Shown here in pieces: positions 1 to 5,107 of a stretch of 7,262 nucleotides of DNA. Source of the stretch: Oscillospiraceae bacterium (GTDB lineage Bacteria > Bacillota_A > Clostridia > Saccharofermentanales > Saccharofermentanaceae); NCBI GenBank assembly GCA_902803365.1, contig CADCPU010000075.1:1-7262 (forward strand). Direction: 5' to 3'. Each line of letters begins with the position of its first letter. Positions within the stretch are counted from its first letter, which is position 1. The notes under the pieces were generated by a model, which did not search any database, was not told where the DNA came from, and was given only the letters and a program-made list of their open reading frames with translations. The position numbers and the translations under genes are program-made.

Positions 1-1
1 A

Positions 2-637
2 TTTAATATGATTGTTAACATCAACCCTAAAGGCGATATTATTGTCATAATTACCAAACTCAGGAGAATAACCGTAATCCGGATTCAAAACATCGGAAGC
101 ATCAAGAAGGAAGATCTTGTCATTATTTAGACCGACGTATTTCTTATACATACTCTGAATTTGTGTTCCGTTAGCAAACGGCTTGCCCTCGATCGTACTT
201 GATGTGATCGCACCCTTTTCATGGGTATTAAATGCACTATTAAAGAAAGTCTCATTCAAATAGGTTCTGATGTTGCTTGAAGCCCAGTCAGTCTTGTTTT
301 TGTCGAAACTTCTATCAAACAGAGCAGTGTCGCAATCCAAAAACATCGTATCTCCGCCATAGATCGTCGTATGCGGTGCCAGAACACGATATCTTACCGG
401 CTTGTTACTGTAAACTCCATAATAAACATAACTGCCTTCCCATGCGCTGTCTTTAGTTTCAGGGACTTCAGGCGCAGAGATCTGCGAGATACCAACTTCG
501 GTATTATCCTGAGACTTTTCCCAGTCAGCACGCAGAGTTGCGTTTCCCGTAACAAACGGAATAAAAGTCAGAGCCATCGCAGCTGACATCACTGTTGTTC
601 CGATCCGCGTCACGTGTTTTTTGATCTGATCGTTCAT
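2..637 (-). CDS. Secreted DUF6273-like protein, N-terminal part (cut by left edge)
   Basis: This open frame starts at the ATG at 637-635 and runs without a stop off the left edge, giving 212 visible residues. AGGAGG lies 8 bases upstream of the start, which fixes it. Residues 1 to about 37 form a signal peptide: a basic start (Lys6, Lys7, Arg11), a hydrophobic stretch at about 13-29, and a possible cleavage site after LRA. The rest resembles DUF6273, a domain common in extracellular proteins of Clostridia. It shows a YYGVYSNKPVRYRVL segment (72-86), a LDCDTALFDRSF segment (100-111), a W-AS-SNIRTYLNETFFNSAF segment (118-136), and IFLLDASDVLN (175-185). Function is unknown; the fold is proposed elsewhere to bind surface ligands, but nothing here shows a catalytic site. 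It lies downstream of, and on the same strand as, the LRR gene, with that gene's terminator in between, so it probably has its own promoter. Whether it ends in DUF4214 like its neighbours cannot be seen. Confidence 0.8.
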   Translation of the reverse strand, partial: MNDQIKKHVTRIGTTVMSAAMALTFIPFVTGNATLRADWEKSQDNTEVGISQISAPEVPETKDSAWEGSYVYYGVYSNKPVRYRVLAPHTTIYGGDTMFLDCDTALFDRSFDKNKTDWASSNIRTYLNETFFNSAFNTHEKGAITSSTIEGKPFANGTQIQSMYKKYVGLNNDKIFLLDASDVLNPDYGYSPEFGNYDNNIAFRVDVNNHIK

Positions 638-645
638 GTATTTCT

Positions 646-651
646 CCTCCT
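646..651 (-). promoter_or_regulatory. Ribosome binding site of the DUF6273-like gene
   Basis: AGGAGG on the minus strand, 8 bases before the ATG at 637. It is a full match to the anti-Shine-Dalgarno core and decides the start of a gene whose far end is not in the window. Confidence 0.85.
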
Positions 652-660
652 TATTACACA

Positions 661-688
661 CTATCACGCCATATTAGGGTATCATCAA
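661..688 (-). promoter_or_regulatory. Weak candidate promoter of the DUF6273-like gene
   Basis: On the minus strand TTGATG (688-683) and TGATAG (666-661) are separated by 16 bases. They fit a sigma-A promoter only loosely. The implied transcription start lies very close to the ribosome binding site, so the real promoter could be elsewhere between 652 and 722. It is listed because the terminator upstream implies that a promoter is needed here. Confidence 0.25.
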
Positions 689-710
689 ATGCGATTGATA
701 TCTATATTTA

Positions 711-750
711 ATACATAAAAAACACCGGAGCCTTCAATGGGACTCCGGTG
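711..750 (-). terminator. Rho-independent terminator of the LRR-DUF4214 gene
   Basis: An 8-bp perfect stem, CACCGGAG (723-730) with CTCCGGTG (743-750), encloses a 12-base loop. On the minus strand it is followed by six U residues (722-717) and further U-rich sequence. It starts 19 bases past the stop codon of the LRR gene. It separates that gene from the DUF6273-like gene downstream. Confidence 0.9.
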
Positions 751-768
751 CTGTTTTCGAAAATAAGA

Positions 769-2865
769 TCACAAGTAAGGCATGATCCTGGCGTCGATAC
801 ATTTCTGCACGAACTCAGGGCTTCTCGTAAAGCCCAAGACGATGTCCAAACGTGTGAAGCCAGTAGCAAGGATACCGTTCCAGTACTCAAAACCTGCTTC
901 ATCTGCCTCTCTGCCCATAAATGTCAGATAGAGGCGGTTTACGAACTCCTTGTCGTCGAGCTTTAAGTTCTCCATCTCTTCACTGAGGAAGAAGAGTACA
1001 CCGAGCTGTTCGCCCGTAACTCTGAAGTATACAAGCTCGTTCGCCCAGTACTTGAGGCCTTCCTTATCATAATCACGGCCAAGTGCCGTTGTATACATGC
1101 GCTTTACGAAATCTGATATTGCAGTTGAATAGATCACCTTAACAGTAGGCTGTACGTCGCCGCCCGAGCGGATACCGTAGATCATACAAGTGTTCGCCCA
1201 CTCCTGCGAGAAGATGAATCCGTTTGCTACCATTACACGGTCAACACCAGGCAACTGAAGCTGAGCAAGCCAGAAGTTCATGCCGTCTTCGTCAGGTTCA
1301 CGGTCGAAGAATGTCTTGTAAAGGATAGTTACGAATTCCTTGTCGGAGGTCTTTCTGTTTTCGAACTCCGGGCTGAAGATAAAGCCCTGAGCAACTTCGG
1401 CACCTGAACGCTTGAAGTTATAGAGTTCGTCACACCAGAATGCAGCGCCTGCTTCTTCAGGCTCTCTGTCGAGAACGTACTCATAGATCCTGTCAACAAA
1501 AGCAGCGATCTGTGTCTTGGAATCGACCGGTGCCGCTGTCGGCTTGACCGGCTTGTCCGTTGGAGCAGTTGTCGGCGTGGCAGGTGCGGATGTAGGTGCG
1601 GATGTAGGTGCAGTTGTCGGAACTGCAGAAGAGTTCGAGGCAATGATCTGTGTTGCTACATCAACTACAATTTCGTTAACGTCCCACTCCGTATAGTACT
1701 TTATAACGTCGGTACGCTTAGGCAGATAGCTCTTCGTACCTTGCGAAGCTTTGATGAGGTCCGGATTGTTGGAAATATCGATCGTCTTAAGCTTGTTGCC
1801 AGAGCAGTTCAAGATCCGGAGTTTGGTATTATTGCTCAGATCAACAGAGGTAAGATTATTGTTTTGAAATCTCAGGATTTCCAACATCGTATTGTTACTG
1901 ACGTTTAGCGAGCTGATATTCGTTCCGCCGCAGTTCAGGATCTGAAGCTTTGCAAGGTGGTCTACATTAACATTTGACAAAGGAATATCGGAGATTGCCA
2001 AGCACTTCAGCTCTTTATTCTTGCTGATATCAATGCTCTTCATATTTTCGTTTCCGGATAAGAGCAATGTCTCCAAAAGCCTGTTATGGCTTACATCCAA
2101 TTCTTTGAGATTAGGGCATTCACCGCAATTCAAATACTTTAGTTTGGTGTTATTGCTTATATTAAGTTCGCTTATCCTGTTGTCGTGGCATATCAGGGTT
2201 TCCAGCTGAGTGTGCTTACTGACATCCAGCTCATAAATTCCGAGTCCGGAACACTCCAATTCACGTAACTTAAGGTTTTTGCTGATATCGATAGACATAT
2301 GCAGAGGCTGAGTACCGCAATACAACTTCGTAAGCTCGGTATTTTGGGTAAAATCCATCTGCTGCAGCATATTCCAATTACATATCAATTCCTGTAATCC
2401 GGTAAGAAAATACGTATTCAGTAATCTGATCTCATTATGTTCGCAGTTCAGATACGTCAGGTTCATTTCCTGAGTGAAGTTGAGCTTGGTAAGTTTATTA
2501 TAACTGCAGTCCAATCTCGTGAGCCTGCCATAGCCGTCTACATCAAGCTCAGTAAGTTCGTTATGGGAACAATTCAATGAATAAAGTTTATAGAAATATC
2601 CCAAACCTTTCAGGTTGGAGATTCCCTTATCGCTGACATTGATACTCAAAACTGCTTCGCGCTCAGACATCGACAGCTCACCGTTGCCGTCTTTGTCACA
2701 ATTTTCCGACACATATTTTCTGAAATTTTCGTCCGGGAAGTTGGTCGCATTGATCTCCGTACCGCCTGCCGCACTGACGGTCCTTGCCGGAACCAAAGCC
2801 GTGCCCGTTGCCATCAACGTGGTCAGCAGGAGTGCACTGATCCCGGATACTAATCTTTTTTTCAT
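769..2865 (-). CDS. Secreted LRR protein with EF-hand-like loop and C-terminal DUF4214 repeats
   Basis: Complete 698-residue protein with AAGGAGA just before the ATG at 2865. Residues 1-32 are a signal peptide (basic start, hydrophobic core, cleavage near VSA). Residues 57-68 form a canonical EF-hand-type calcium loop (DKDGNGELSMSE, acidic or polar ligands at 57, 59, 61, 63 and 68). Residues about 84-370 hold roughly a dozen leucine-rich repeats of 21-23 residues, with LNCSxNxLxxLDVSxNTxL-like units and a repeated Cys. Residues 412-448 are a Pro/Thr/Ala linker. Residues 455-690 hold four DUF4214-like units with a (D/G)REP(E/D)xxGxxFW core. LRR regions usually bind proteins or glycans; DUF4214 has no known function. 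There is no LPXTG signal and no C-terminal membrane segment (end is IMPYL), so attachment, if any, must be non-covalent. The gene is monocistronic, with its own terminator. Domain calls are secure; the biological role is inferred. Confidence 0.93.
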   Translation of the reverse strand: MKKRLVSGISALLLTTLMATGTALVPARTVSAAGGTEINATNFPDENFRKYVSENCDKDGNGELSMSEREAVLSINVSDKGISNLKGLGYFYKLYSLNCSHNELTELDVDGYGRLTRLDCSYNKLTKLNFTQEMNLTYLNCEHNEIRLLNTYFLTGLQELICNWNMLQQMDFTQNTELTKLYCGTQPLHMSIDISKNLKLRELECSGLGIYELDVSKHTQLETLICHDNRISELNISNNTKLKYLNCGECPNLKELDVSHNRLLETLLLSGNENMKSIDISKNKELKCLAISDIPLSNVNVDHLAKLQILNCGGTNISSLNVSNNTMLEILRFQNNNLTSVDLSNNTKLRILNCSGNKLKTIDISNNPDLIKASQGTKSYLPKRTDVIKYYTEWDVNEIVVDVATQIIASNSSAVPTTAPTSAPTSAPATPTTAPTDKPVKPTAAPVDSKTQIAAFVDRIYEYVLDREPEEAGAAFWCDELYNFKRSGAEVAQGFIFSPEFENRKTSDKEFVTILYKTFFDREPDEDGMNFWLAQLQLPGVDRVMVANGFIFSQEWANTCMIYGIRSGGDVQPTVKVIYSTAISDFVKRMYTTALGRDYDKEGLKYWANELVYFRVTGEQLGVLFFLSEEMENLKLDDKEFVNRLYLTFMGREADEAGFEYWNGILATGFTRLDIVLGFTRSPEFVQKCIDARIMPYL
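790..1503 (-). other. DUF4214 region of the LRR protein: two A-B pairs
   Basis: Residues 455-690 of the LRR protein contain four units of about 50 residues. Units A (456-501) and C (586-631) are alike, as are B (511-556) and D (641-685). The joins A-B and C-D match: SDKEFVTILYKTFF and DDKEFVNRLYLTFM. The arrangement is thus a duplicated A-B pair. Unit C has lost the AQGFIF motif seen in A (GVLFF instead). Unit A is nearly the same as the DUF4214 segment at 7100-7262 on the other strand. Confidence 0.85.
1522..1632 (-). repeat. Pro/Thr/Ala linker (APT repeats)
   Basis: Residues 412-448 of the LRR protein are built of PTTAPTSAPTSAP-like repeats. They separate the LRR domain from the DUF4214 region and are typical of flexible, often glycosylated linkers in secreted proteins of Clostridia. 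The underlying DNA is a short imperfect tandem repeat (GGTGCGGATGTA-type units on the plus strand near 1585-1615), so its length may vary between strains. Confidence 0.75.
1756..2616 (-). repeat. Leucine-rich repeat array
   Basis: The array spans residues about 84-370. Recognisable unit cores include LNCSHNELTELDV, LDCSYNKLTKLNF, LNCEHNEIRLLN, LICHDNRISELNIS and LNCSGNKLKTIDIS. A Cys recurs just after the LxxL core in most units, as is common in bacterial LRR proteins of this kind. Units near 262-275 and 331-337 replace the Cys with Leu or Arg-Phe. Confidence 0.9.
2662..2697 (-). other. EF-hand-type calcium-binding loop
   Basis: Residues 57-68 of the LRR protein read DKDGNGELSMSE. Asp at loop positions 1 and 3, Asn at 5, Glu at 7, Ser at 9 and Glu at 12 match a canonical calcium loop, with Gly at position 6 and Leu at 8. 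Only one loop is visible, so it may stabilise the N-terminal cap of the LRR domain rather than act as a paired calcium sensor. Confidence 0.75.
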
Positions 2866-2871
2866 AGTATT

Positions 2872-2876
2872 CTCCT
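2872..2876 (-). promoter_or_regulatory. Ribosome binding site of the LRR-DUF4214 gene
   Basis: AGGAG on the minus strand, inside AAAAAGGAGA, lies 6 bases before the ATG at 2865. It supports this start over any internal ATG. Confidence 0.85.
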
Positions 2877-2923
2877 TTTTATTTCAGGGGATCAGATGCC
2901 GCAAAGACAATTGAACGCCCTCA

Positions 2924-2944
2924 TTTATACCGCTACATATTGTA
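2924..2944 (-). promoter_or_regulatory. Candidate -10 elements upstream of the LRR gene
   Basis: On the minus strand TACAAT (2944-2939) and TATAAA (2929-2924) both resemble a sigma-A -10 box. Neither has a convincing -35 box at 16-18 bases. The upstream terminator at 3091-3119 means the LRR gene needs its own promoter in this stretch. Which of the two is used cannot be decided from the sequence. Confidence 0.3.
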
Positions 2945-2987
2945 TCACTGTTTTTTGATATCTCCCATCCTGCATCAAGTCTTCTCA

Positions 2988-3054
2988 TTTTTACTCCCCA
3001 AGGAAGTAAAAGCAAAACGGCCCCCTGCGGCTCTCCTCCACAAGGGAGTAAAAA
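2988..3054 (-). repeat. GC-rich intergenic element with 11-bp inverted repeat ends
   Basis: TTTTTACTCCC (2988-2998) and GGGAGTAAAAA (3044-3054) are perfect inverted repeats around a 45-base core. The core is rich in G and C, unlike the AT-rich spacers elsewhere in the window. Inside, AGGAAGTAAAAGC (3001-3013) is an imperfect direct copy of GGGAGTAAAAAGC (3044-3056). A further GC-rich stretch (3055-3090) contains CGGAGCG-CGGAGCA and a small GCGT-TTTC-ACGC hairpin (3076-3087). It lies between the lipoprotein terminator and the LRR promoter region. It may be a dispersed intergenic palindrome or a MITE-like relic; no target-site duplication was recognised. Confidence 0.55.
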
Positions 3055-3090
3055 GCACGGAGCGCGGAGCAGCAGGCGTTTTCACGCACG

Positions 3091-3119
3091 AAAAAAAAGG
3101 ACTGCCGAAGCAGTCCTTT
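3091..3119 (-). terminator. Rho-independent terminator of the acidic lipoprotein gene
   Basis: On the minus strand AAAGGACTGC (3119-3110) pairs perfectly with GCAGTCCTTT (3105-3096) across a UUCG tetraloop, and five more U residues follow (3095-3091). The 10-bp stem, stable loop and U tract make this a strong terminator. It starts 23 bases past the lipoprotein stop codon. Confidence 0.93.
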
Positions 3120-3141
3120 GTGAATCTCGTTTATGCTGTGA

Positions 3142-4119
3142 TCAAGGCTTGTAAGTCATTGTAAAGTAACCGAGAGTACCCTTGATGAACTCAAAGCTGT
3201 ACTTTCTGTAGCCGTAGTACTTCTCAGCAGACTGTGCGTAATCTACGTCATCAGAGAAGTAACCGTCATCACCGTCGTAGTGAGAGATCTCACCCGGATC
3301 CTGAGGCTCACCGCAAGCTTTGACGAGTTCTTCCATAGTGATGGTCAGAGGGAAATCGAAAGTTACGATATCCTGCTTCTGATCATCTCTGAGAGGGAGA
3401 TATACTTCGCTGATGAAGCACTCAGACATCTTCTTGGAATCTTCTGTGTCATTCATAACGTATACACGGCAGGACCAGTACTCATCAAGACGGATATCAA
3501 ATGCATCAGACTCATAGTTGGACTTGATAGTATTCTGAGCAATATCAAGATCATCCTGATCAAAAGGAACACCGTCATCGATCATTTCCTGAAGTGTTGT
3601 CTGACCGAGTGTGTACTTCTTACCATTTACATAGAAGTGCATATCATCGAAGTTGATGAAGTTATCGACACCCTGGTGATTACCTGCTGTTGTAGCATCT
3701 GTATTATCAGCATCACCGGCTGTTGTCTCCTCAGGCTCAGTCTCCTTCTCTGTCTCCTCAGTTGTTGTAGTAGCTTCTGTAGTTTCTTCTGTTGTAGTAG
3801 TAGCTTCTGTTGTAGTCTCCTCGGTTTCCTTGGACTTCTTGTCGTCTTCGTCGTCTTCGTCGTCCTCGTCATCCTCGTCGTCTTCATCATCTTCATCGTC
3901 GTGACGATTTCTGCGGCTCTTACGATCATCATCGTCGTCTTCGTCGTCCTCATCGTCCTCGTCATCCTCATCCTCATCATCCTCGTCGTCATCTTCACGC
4001 TCGGATCTCTTGTCTCTGTCGCGGCGGCTCTTTGATGAAGAAGAGCTTGAATCACATGCAGCGATTCCGAATACCATACAGAAAACGAGTAACAAACTTG
4101 CTAACTTCTTAAGTTTCAT
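3142..4119 (-). CDS. Lipoprotein with Asp/Glu-rich and Thr/Glu-rich spacer
   Basis: Complete 325-residue protein; AAGGAG lies 9 bases before the ATG at 4119. Residues 1-22 are a lipoprotein signal (MKLKK, hydrophobic core, lipobox IAAC) with lipidation expected at Cys22, so the protein is anchored to the outer face of the membrane. A Ser run (24-29) and Arg/Lys-rich stretch lead to two Asp/Glu tracts (41-65 and 74-93) made of DDE repeats and split by a basic island, RKSRRNRH (66-73). A Thr/Glu spacer follows (96-146), including TEATTTTEET twice in tandem (104-123). The C-terminal domain (about 150-325) looks globular, with FYVNGKKYTLGQTTLQEMI, a YWSCRVYVMND segment, ITMEELVKACGEP and the end GTLGYFTMTYKP. 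I do not recognise a named family for it. It resembles small ligand-binding domains of other clostridial lipoproteins in general character only. The gene is monocistronic. Confidence 0.9.
   Translation of the reverse strand: MKLKKLASLLLVFCMVFGIAACDSSSSSSKSRRDRDKRSEREDDDEDDEDEDDEDDEDDEDDDDDRKSRRNRHDDEDDEDDEDDEDDEDDEDDKKSKETEETTTEATTTTEETTEATTTTEETEKETEPEETTAGDADNTDATTAGNHQGVDNFINFDDMHFYVNGKKYTLGQTTLQEMIDDGVPFDQDDLDIAQNTIKSNYESDAFDIRLDEYWSCRVYVMNDTEDSKKMSECFISEVYLPLRDDQKQDIVTFDFPLTITMEELVKACGEPQDPGEISHYDGDDGYFSDDVDYAQSAEKYYGYRKYSFEFIKGTLGYFTMTYKP
3751..3810 (-). repeat. Tandem 10-residue Thr/Glu repeat
   Basis: Two exact protein copies of TEATTTTEET (residues 104-113 and 114-123) are encoded by two 30-base units that differ at some third positions. 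They sit within the Thr/Glu-rich spacer of the lipoprotein and suggest growth by tandem duplication. Confidence 0.8.
3841..3999 (-). repeat. GAN-triplet microsatellite coding for the DDE tracts
   Basis: The coding strand is almost wholly GAY and GAR triplets in 9-base units (Asp-Asp-Glu), interrupted once by codons for RKSRRNRH at residues 66-73. All unit changes would stay in frame. The tract is open in other frames and on the other strand, which creates false ORFs there. Confidence 0.9.
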
Positions 4120-4128
4120 GTTATCTTT

Positions 4129-4134
4129 CTCCTT
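4129..4134 (-). promoter_or_regulatory. Ribosome binding site of the lipoprotein gene
   Basis: AAGGAG on the minus strand, 9 bases before the ATG at 4119. It matches the signal peptide start. Confidence 0.85.
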
Positions 4135-4182
4135 TATTCATTAAACTTGAAATTTCGAAAACATTCTGTTGAAAACGATGTG

Positions 4183-4211
4183 ATAATACCACAGAAAAAA
4201 TCAAAAGTTAA
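4183..4211 (-). promoter_or_regulatory. Probable sigma-A promoter of the lipoprotein gene
   Basis: On the minus strand TTAACT (4211-4206, 4 of 6 matches to TTGACA) and TATTAT (4188-4183, 5 of 6 matches to TATAAT) are separated by exactly 17 bases. Transcription would start near 4176, giving a leader of about 55 bases before the ATG at 4119. Confidence 0.55.
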
Positions 4212-4334
4212 CGATTTTTCGCAAGATGAACGATTTCATAACCGAAAATTATCTCTTTTTAACTATCGCTCAAAAAAGTGCGACCCCGGCATTTGCTTTA
4301 CGTCTTTATATTGTTGAGGGAATTCTTAAAAGCA

Positions 4335-4363
4335 CTGATACATAAGGCTTTTAGTGGTATAAT
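4335..4363 (+). promoter_or_regulatory. Promoter of the DUF937 gene with extended -10
   Basis: CTGATA (4335-4340, 4 of 6 to TTGACA) and a perfect TATAAT (4358-4363) are separated by 17 bases. TGG directly before the -10 makes an extended -10 element. Transcription should start near 4370. This is the best promoter in the window. Confidence 0.75.
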
Positions 4364-4393
4364 AGTACCATATTTCAGCAAAGGATGGTACTA
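4363..4393. promoter_or_regulatory. Probable operator: 9-bp inverted repeat at the DUF937 promoter
   Basis: TAGTACCAT (4363-4371) and ATGGTACTA (4385-4393) are perfect inverted repeats with a 13-base gap. The arm centres are 22 bp apart, about two helical turns, which suits a dimeric repressor. The left arm overlaps the last base of the -10 box and the expected start of transcription. The gap contains most of the AAAGGA ribosome binding site. Because the left arm would be mostly or wholly missing from the transcript, a DNA operator is more likely than an RNA hairpin. The regulator is not in the window. Confidence 0.5.
4380..4385 (+). promoter_or_regulatory. Ribosome binding site of the DUF937 gene (long spacing)
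   Basis: AAAGGA lies 13 bases before the ATG at 4399. This is longer than at the other genes here and may make translation less efficient or dependent on leader structure. No better site is seen closer to the start. Confidence 0.55.
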
Positions 4394-4398
4394 CCAAA

Positions 4399-4926
4399 AT
4401 GGATCTTGTTAAAAATTTATTGAACGGCATGACATCAGATTCGTCCATCGAAGCCCTCAAGGGTAAGTCCGGCGCTTCATCAAGCCAGATCGAATCCGCA
4501 GTCAAGTCAGCTATCCCTACCCTTATCGGTTCCATGACGAAGAATGCTTCTTCCGAAGACGGTGCAAAGTCACTCCTGGGCGCACTCTCACAGCACAAGA
4601 ATACGGATTCGCTGTCTTCCCAGATCAAGAACGCCGATGAACTCGACGGCGCCAAGATCCTCGGCAAGATCCTCGGCGGCAACAAGGACGACTTCCTCAA
4701 GGAGATCGCCAAGAGCTCGGGCCTCGATATCGGCCAGACCAATTCCGTCTTGAGCAGCATCGCACCAGCTATCCTGAGTTCCCTGTCAGCAGCTACTGCC
4801 TCCGAAGACGAGAAGAAGGCTGATCTTTCTTCCGTAGGCGGCTTTTTCAAGTCGATCTTCGGCGATGACGACAAGAAGGACGATATGGGCTCTCTTGTAG
4901 ACATTCTTAAGAAGACTATTCTATAA
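4399..4926 (+). CDS. DUF937 family protein
   Basis: Complete 175-residue protein without a signal peptide or membrane segment, so cytoplasmic by sequence. Residues 1 to about 130 match the DUF937 pattern: an N-terminal MDLVKNLLNGMTSDSSIEAL, then a helix-rich stretch with GASSSQIESAVKSAIPTLI, a KNASSEDGAKSLLGALSQH segment (48-66), ILGKILGGNK (87-96) and SGLDIGQTNSVLSSIAPAIL (107-126). The C-terminal part (130-175) is charged, with GGFFKSIFGDDDKKDD, and ends in a short hydrophobic helix. The family has no settled function; members occur singly across bacteria. Codons end mostly in C or G (see 4639-4734), unlike the AT-rich codons of the neighbouring surface genes, which suggests strong expression. 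It has its own strong promoter, a probable operator and a strong terminator, and so forms a single-gene transcript. Confidence 0.9.
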   Translation: MDLVKNLLNGMTSDSSIEALKGKSGASSSQIESAVKSAIPTLIGSMTKNASSEDGAKSLLGALSQHKNTDSLSSQIKNADELDGAKILGKILGGNKDDFLKEIAKSSGLDIGQTNSVLSSIAPAILSSLSAATASEDEKKADLSSVGGFFKSIFGDDDKKDDMGSLVDILKKTIL

Positions 4927-4951
4927 AGATAACTATATATAAGAGCAGGAC

Positions 4952-4983
4952 CCGACTCCGACTCACCGGAGTCGGTTTTTTTT
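4952..4983 (+). terminator. Rho-independent terminator of the DUF937 gene
   Basis: CCGACTCCG (4952-4960) pairs perfectly with CGGAGTCGG (4967-4975) across a 6-base loop, followed by eight T residues (4976-4983). It lies 25 bases past the stop codon. It is the clearest terminator in the window and separates the DUF937 gene from the MBG-like gene. Confidence 0.96.
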
Positions 4984-4991
4984 GCACCTTT

Positions 4992-5034
4992 AACGGATAT
5001 TTCACCTTTTTCGAGCGAAAAGCAACGGATATTT
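4992..5034 (+). repeat. Two direct copies of AACGGATATTT
   Basis: The 11-base sequence occurs at 4992-5002 and 5024-5034, 32 bp apart (about three helical turns, so on the same face of the DNA). Between them is a short dyad, TTTTCG-AG-CGAAAA (5008-5021). They lie upstream of the MBG-like gene, in the stretch where its promoter must be, and could be binding sites for an activator. No clear -35/-10 pair was found; TATATA at 5079-5084 is a possible -10 box. Confidence 0.45.
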
Positions 5035-5098
5035 GTGACATTCGAACATATGAGATCGCCGTCTCGGGTGATAAGGTGTATATATGTTTTCATTAAAT

Positions 5099-5103
5099 GG
5101 AGG
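5099..5103 (+). promoter_or_regulatory. Ribosome binding site of the MBG-DUF4214 gene
   Basis: GGAGG with only 4 bases to the ATG at 5108, closer than usual. The signal peptide begins at this ATG and no other start fits better. Confidence 0.8.
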
Positions 5104-5107
5104 ATAT

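Larger units (their letters stand above)
4120..4398. other. Divergent AT-rich intergenic region
   Basis: This 279-base stretch holds the minus-strand lipoprotein promoter and the plus-strand DUF937 promoter, about 120 bp apart and not overlapping. AACGAT occurs three times (4174-4179, 4210-4215 and 4229-4234), twice extended to AACGATTT. No small gene or RNA gene was recognised. Confidence 0.6.

Noticed and set aside
723..750. Terminator at 723-750 as a bidirectional terminator
   Set aside because: On the plus strand only four T residues follow after two other bases, and no plus-strand gene ends there. It serves the minus-strand LRR gene.
2940..3164. 74-residue open frame on the plus strand between the LRR and lipoprotein genes
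   Set aside because: It crosses the intergenic inverted repeat and the terminator and enters the lipoprotein coding region antisense. No ribosome binding site precedes it.
3751..3999. Regular repeats that could suggest a CRISPR array
   Set aside because: The repeats have no unique spacers and translate in frame as DDE and Thr/Glu tracts of a lipoprotein.
3280..4035. 251-residue open frame on the plus strand with long Val/Ile/Leu/Phe runs
   Set aside because: The hydrophobic runs are the complement of Asp and Glu codons in the acidic lipoprotein. It has no ribosome binding site and is not a membrane protein.
3627..4055. 142-residue open frame on the minus strand rich in Thr, Met, Lys and Arg
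   Set aside because: It is an out-of-frame reading of the GAN-triplet repeat. The real frame has the lipobox and globular domain.
4927..5107. Possible riboswitch in the leader of the MBG-like gene
   Set aside because: I looked for a conserved aptamer core and found only a weak GAGA/TCTC hairpin (5052-5065). Nothing matches a class I can name, and no leader terminator is present between 4984 and 5107.
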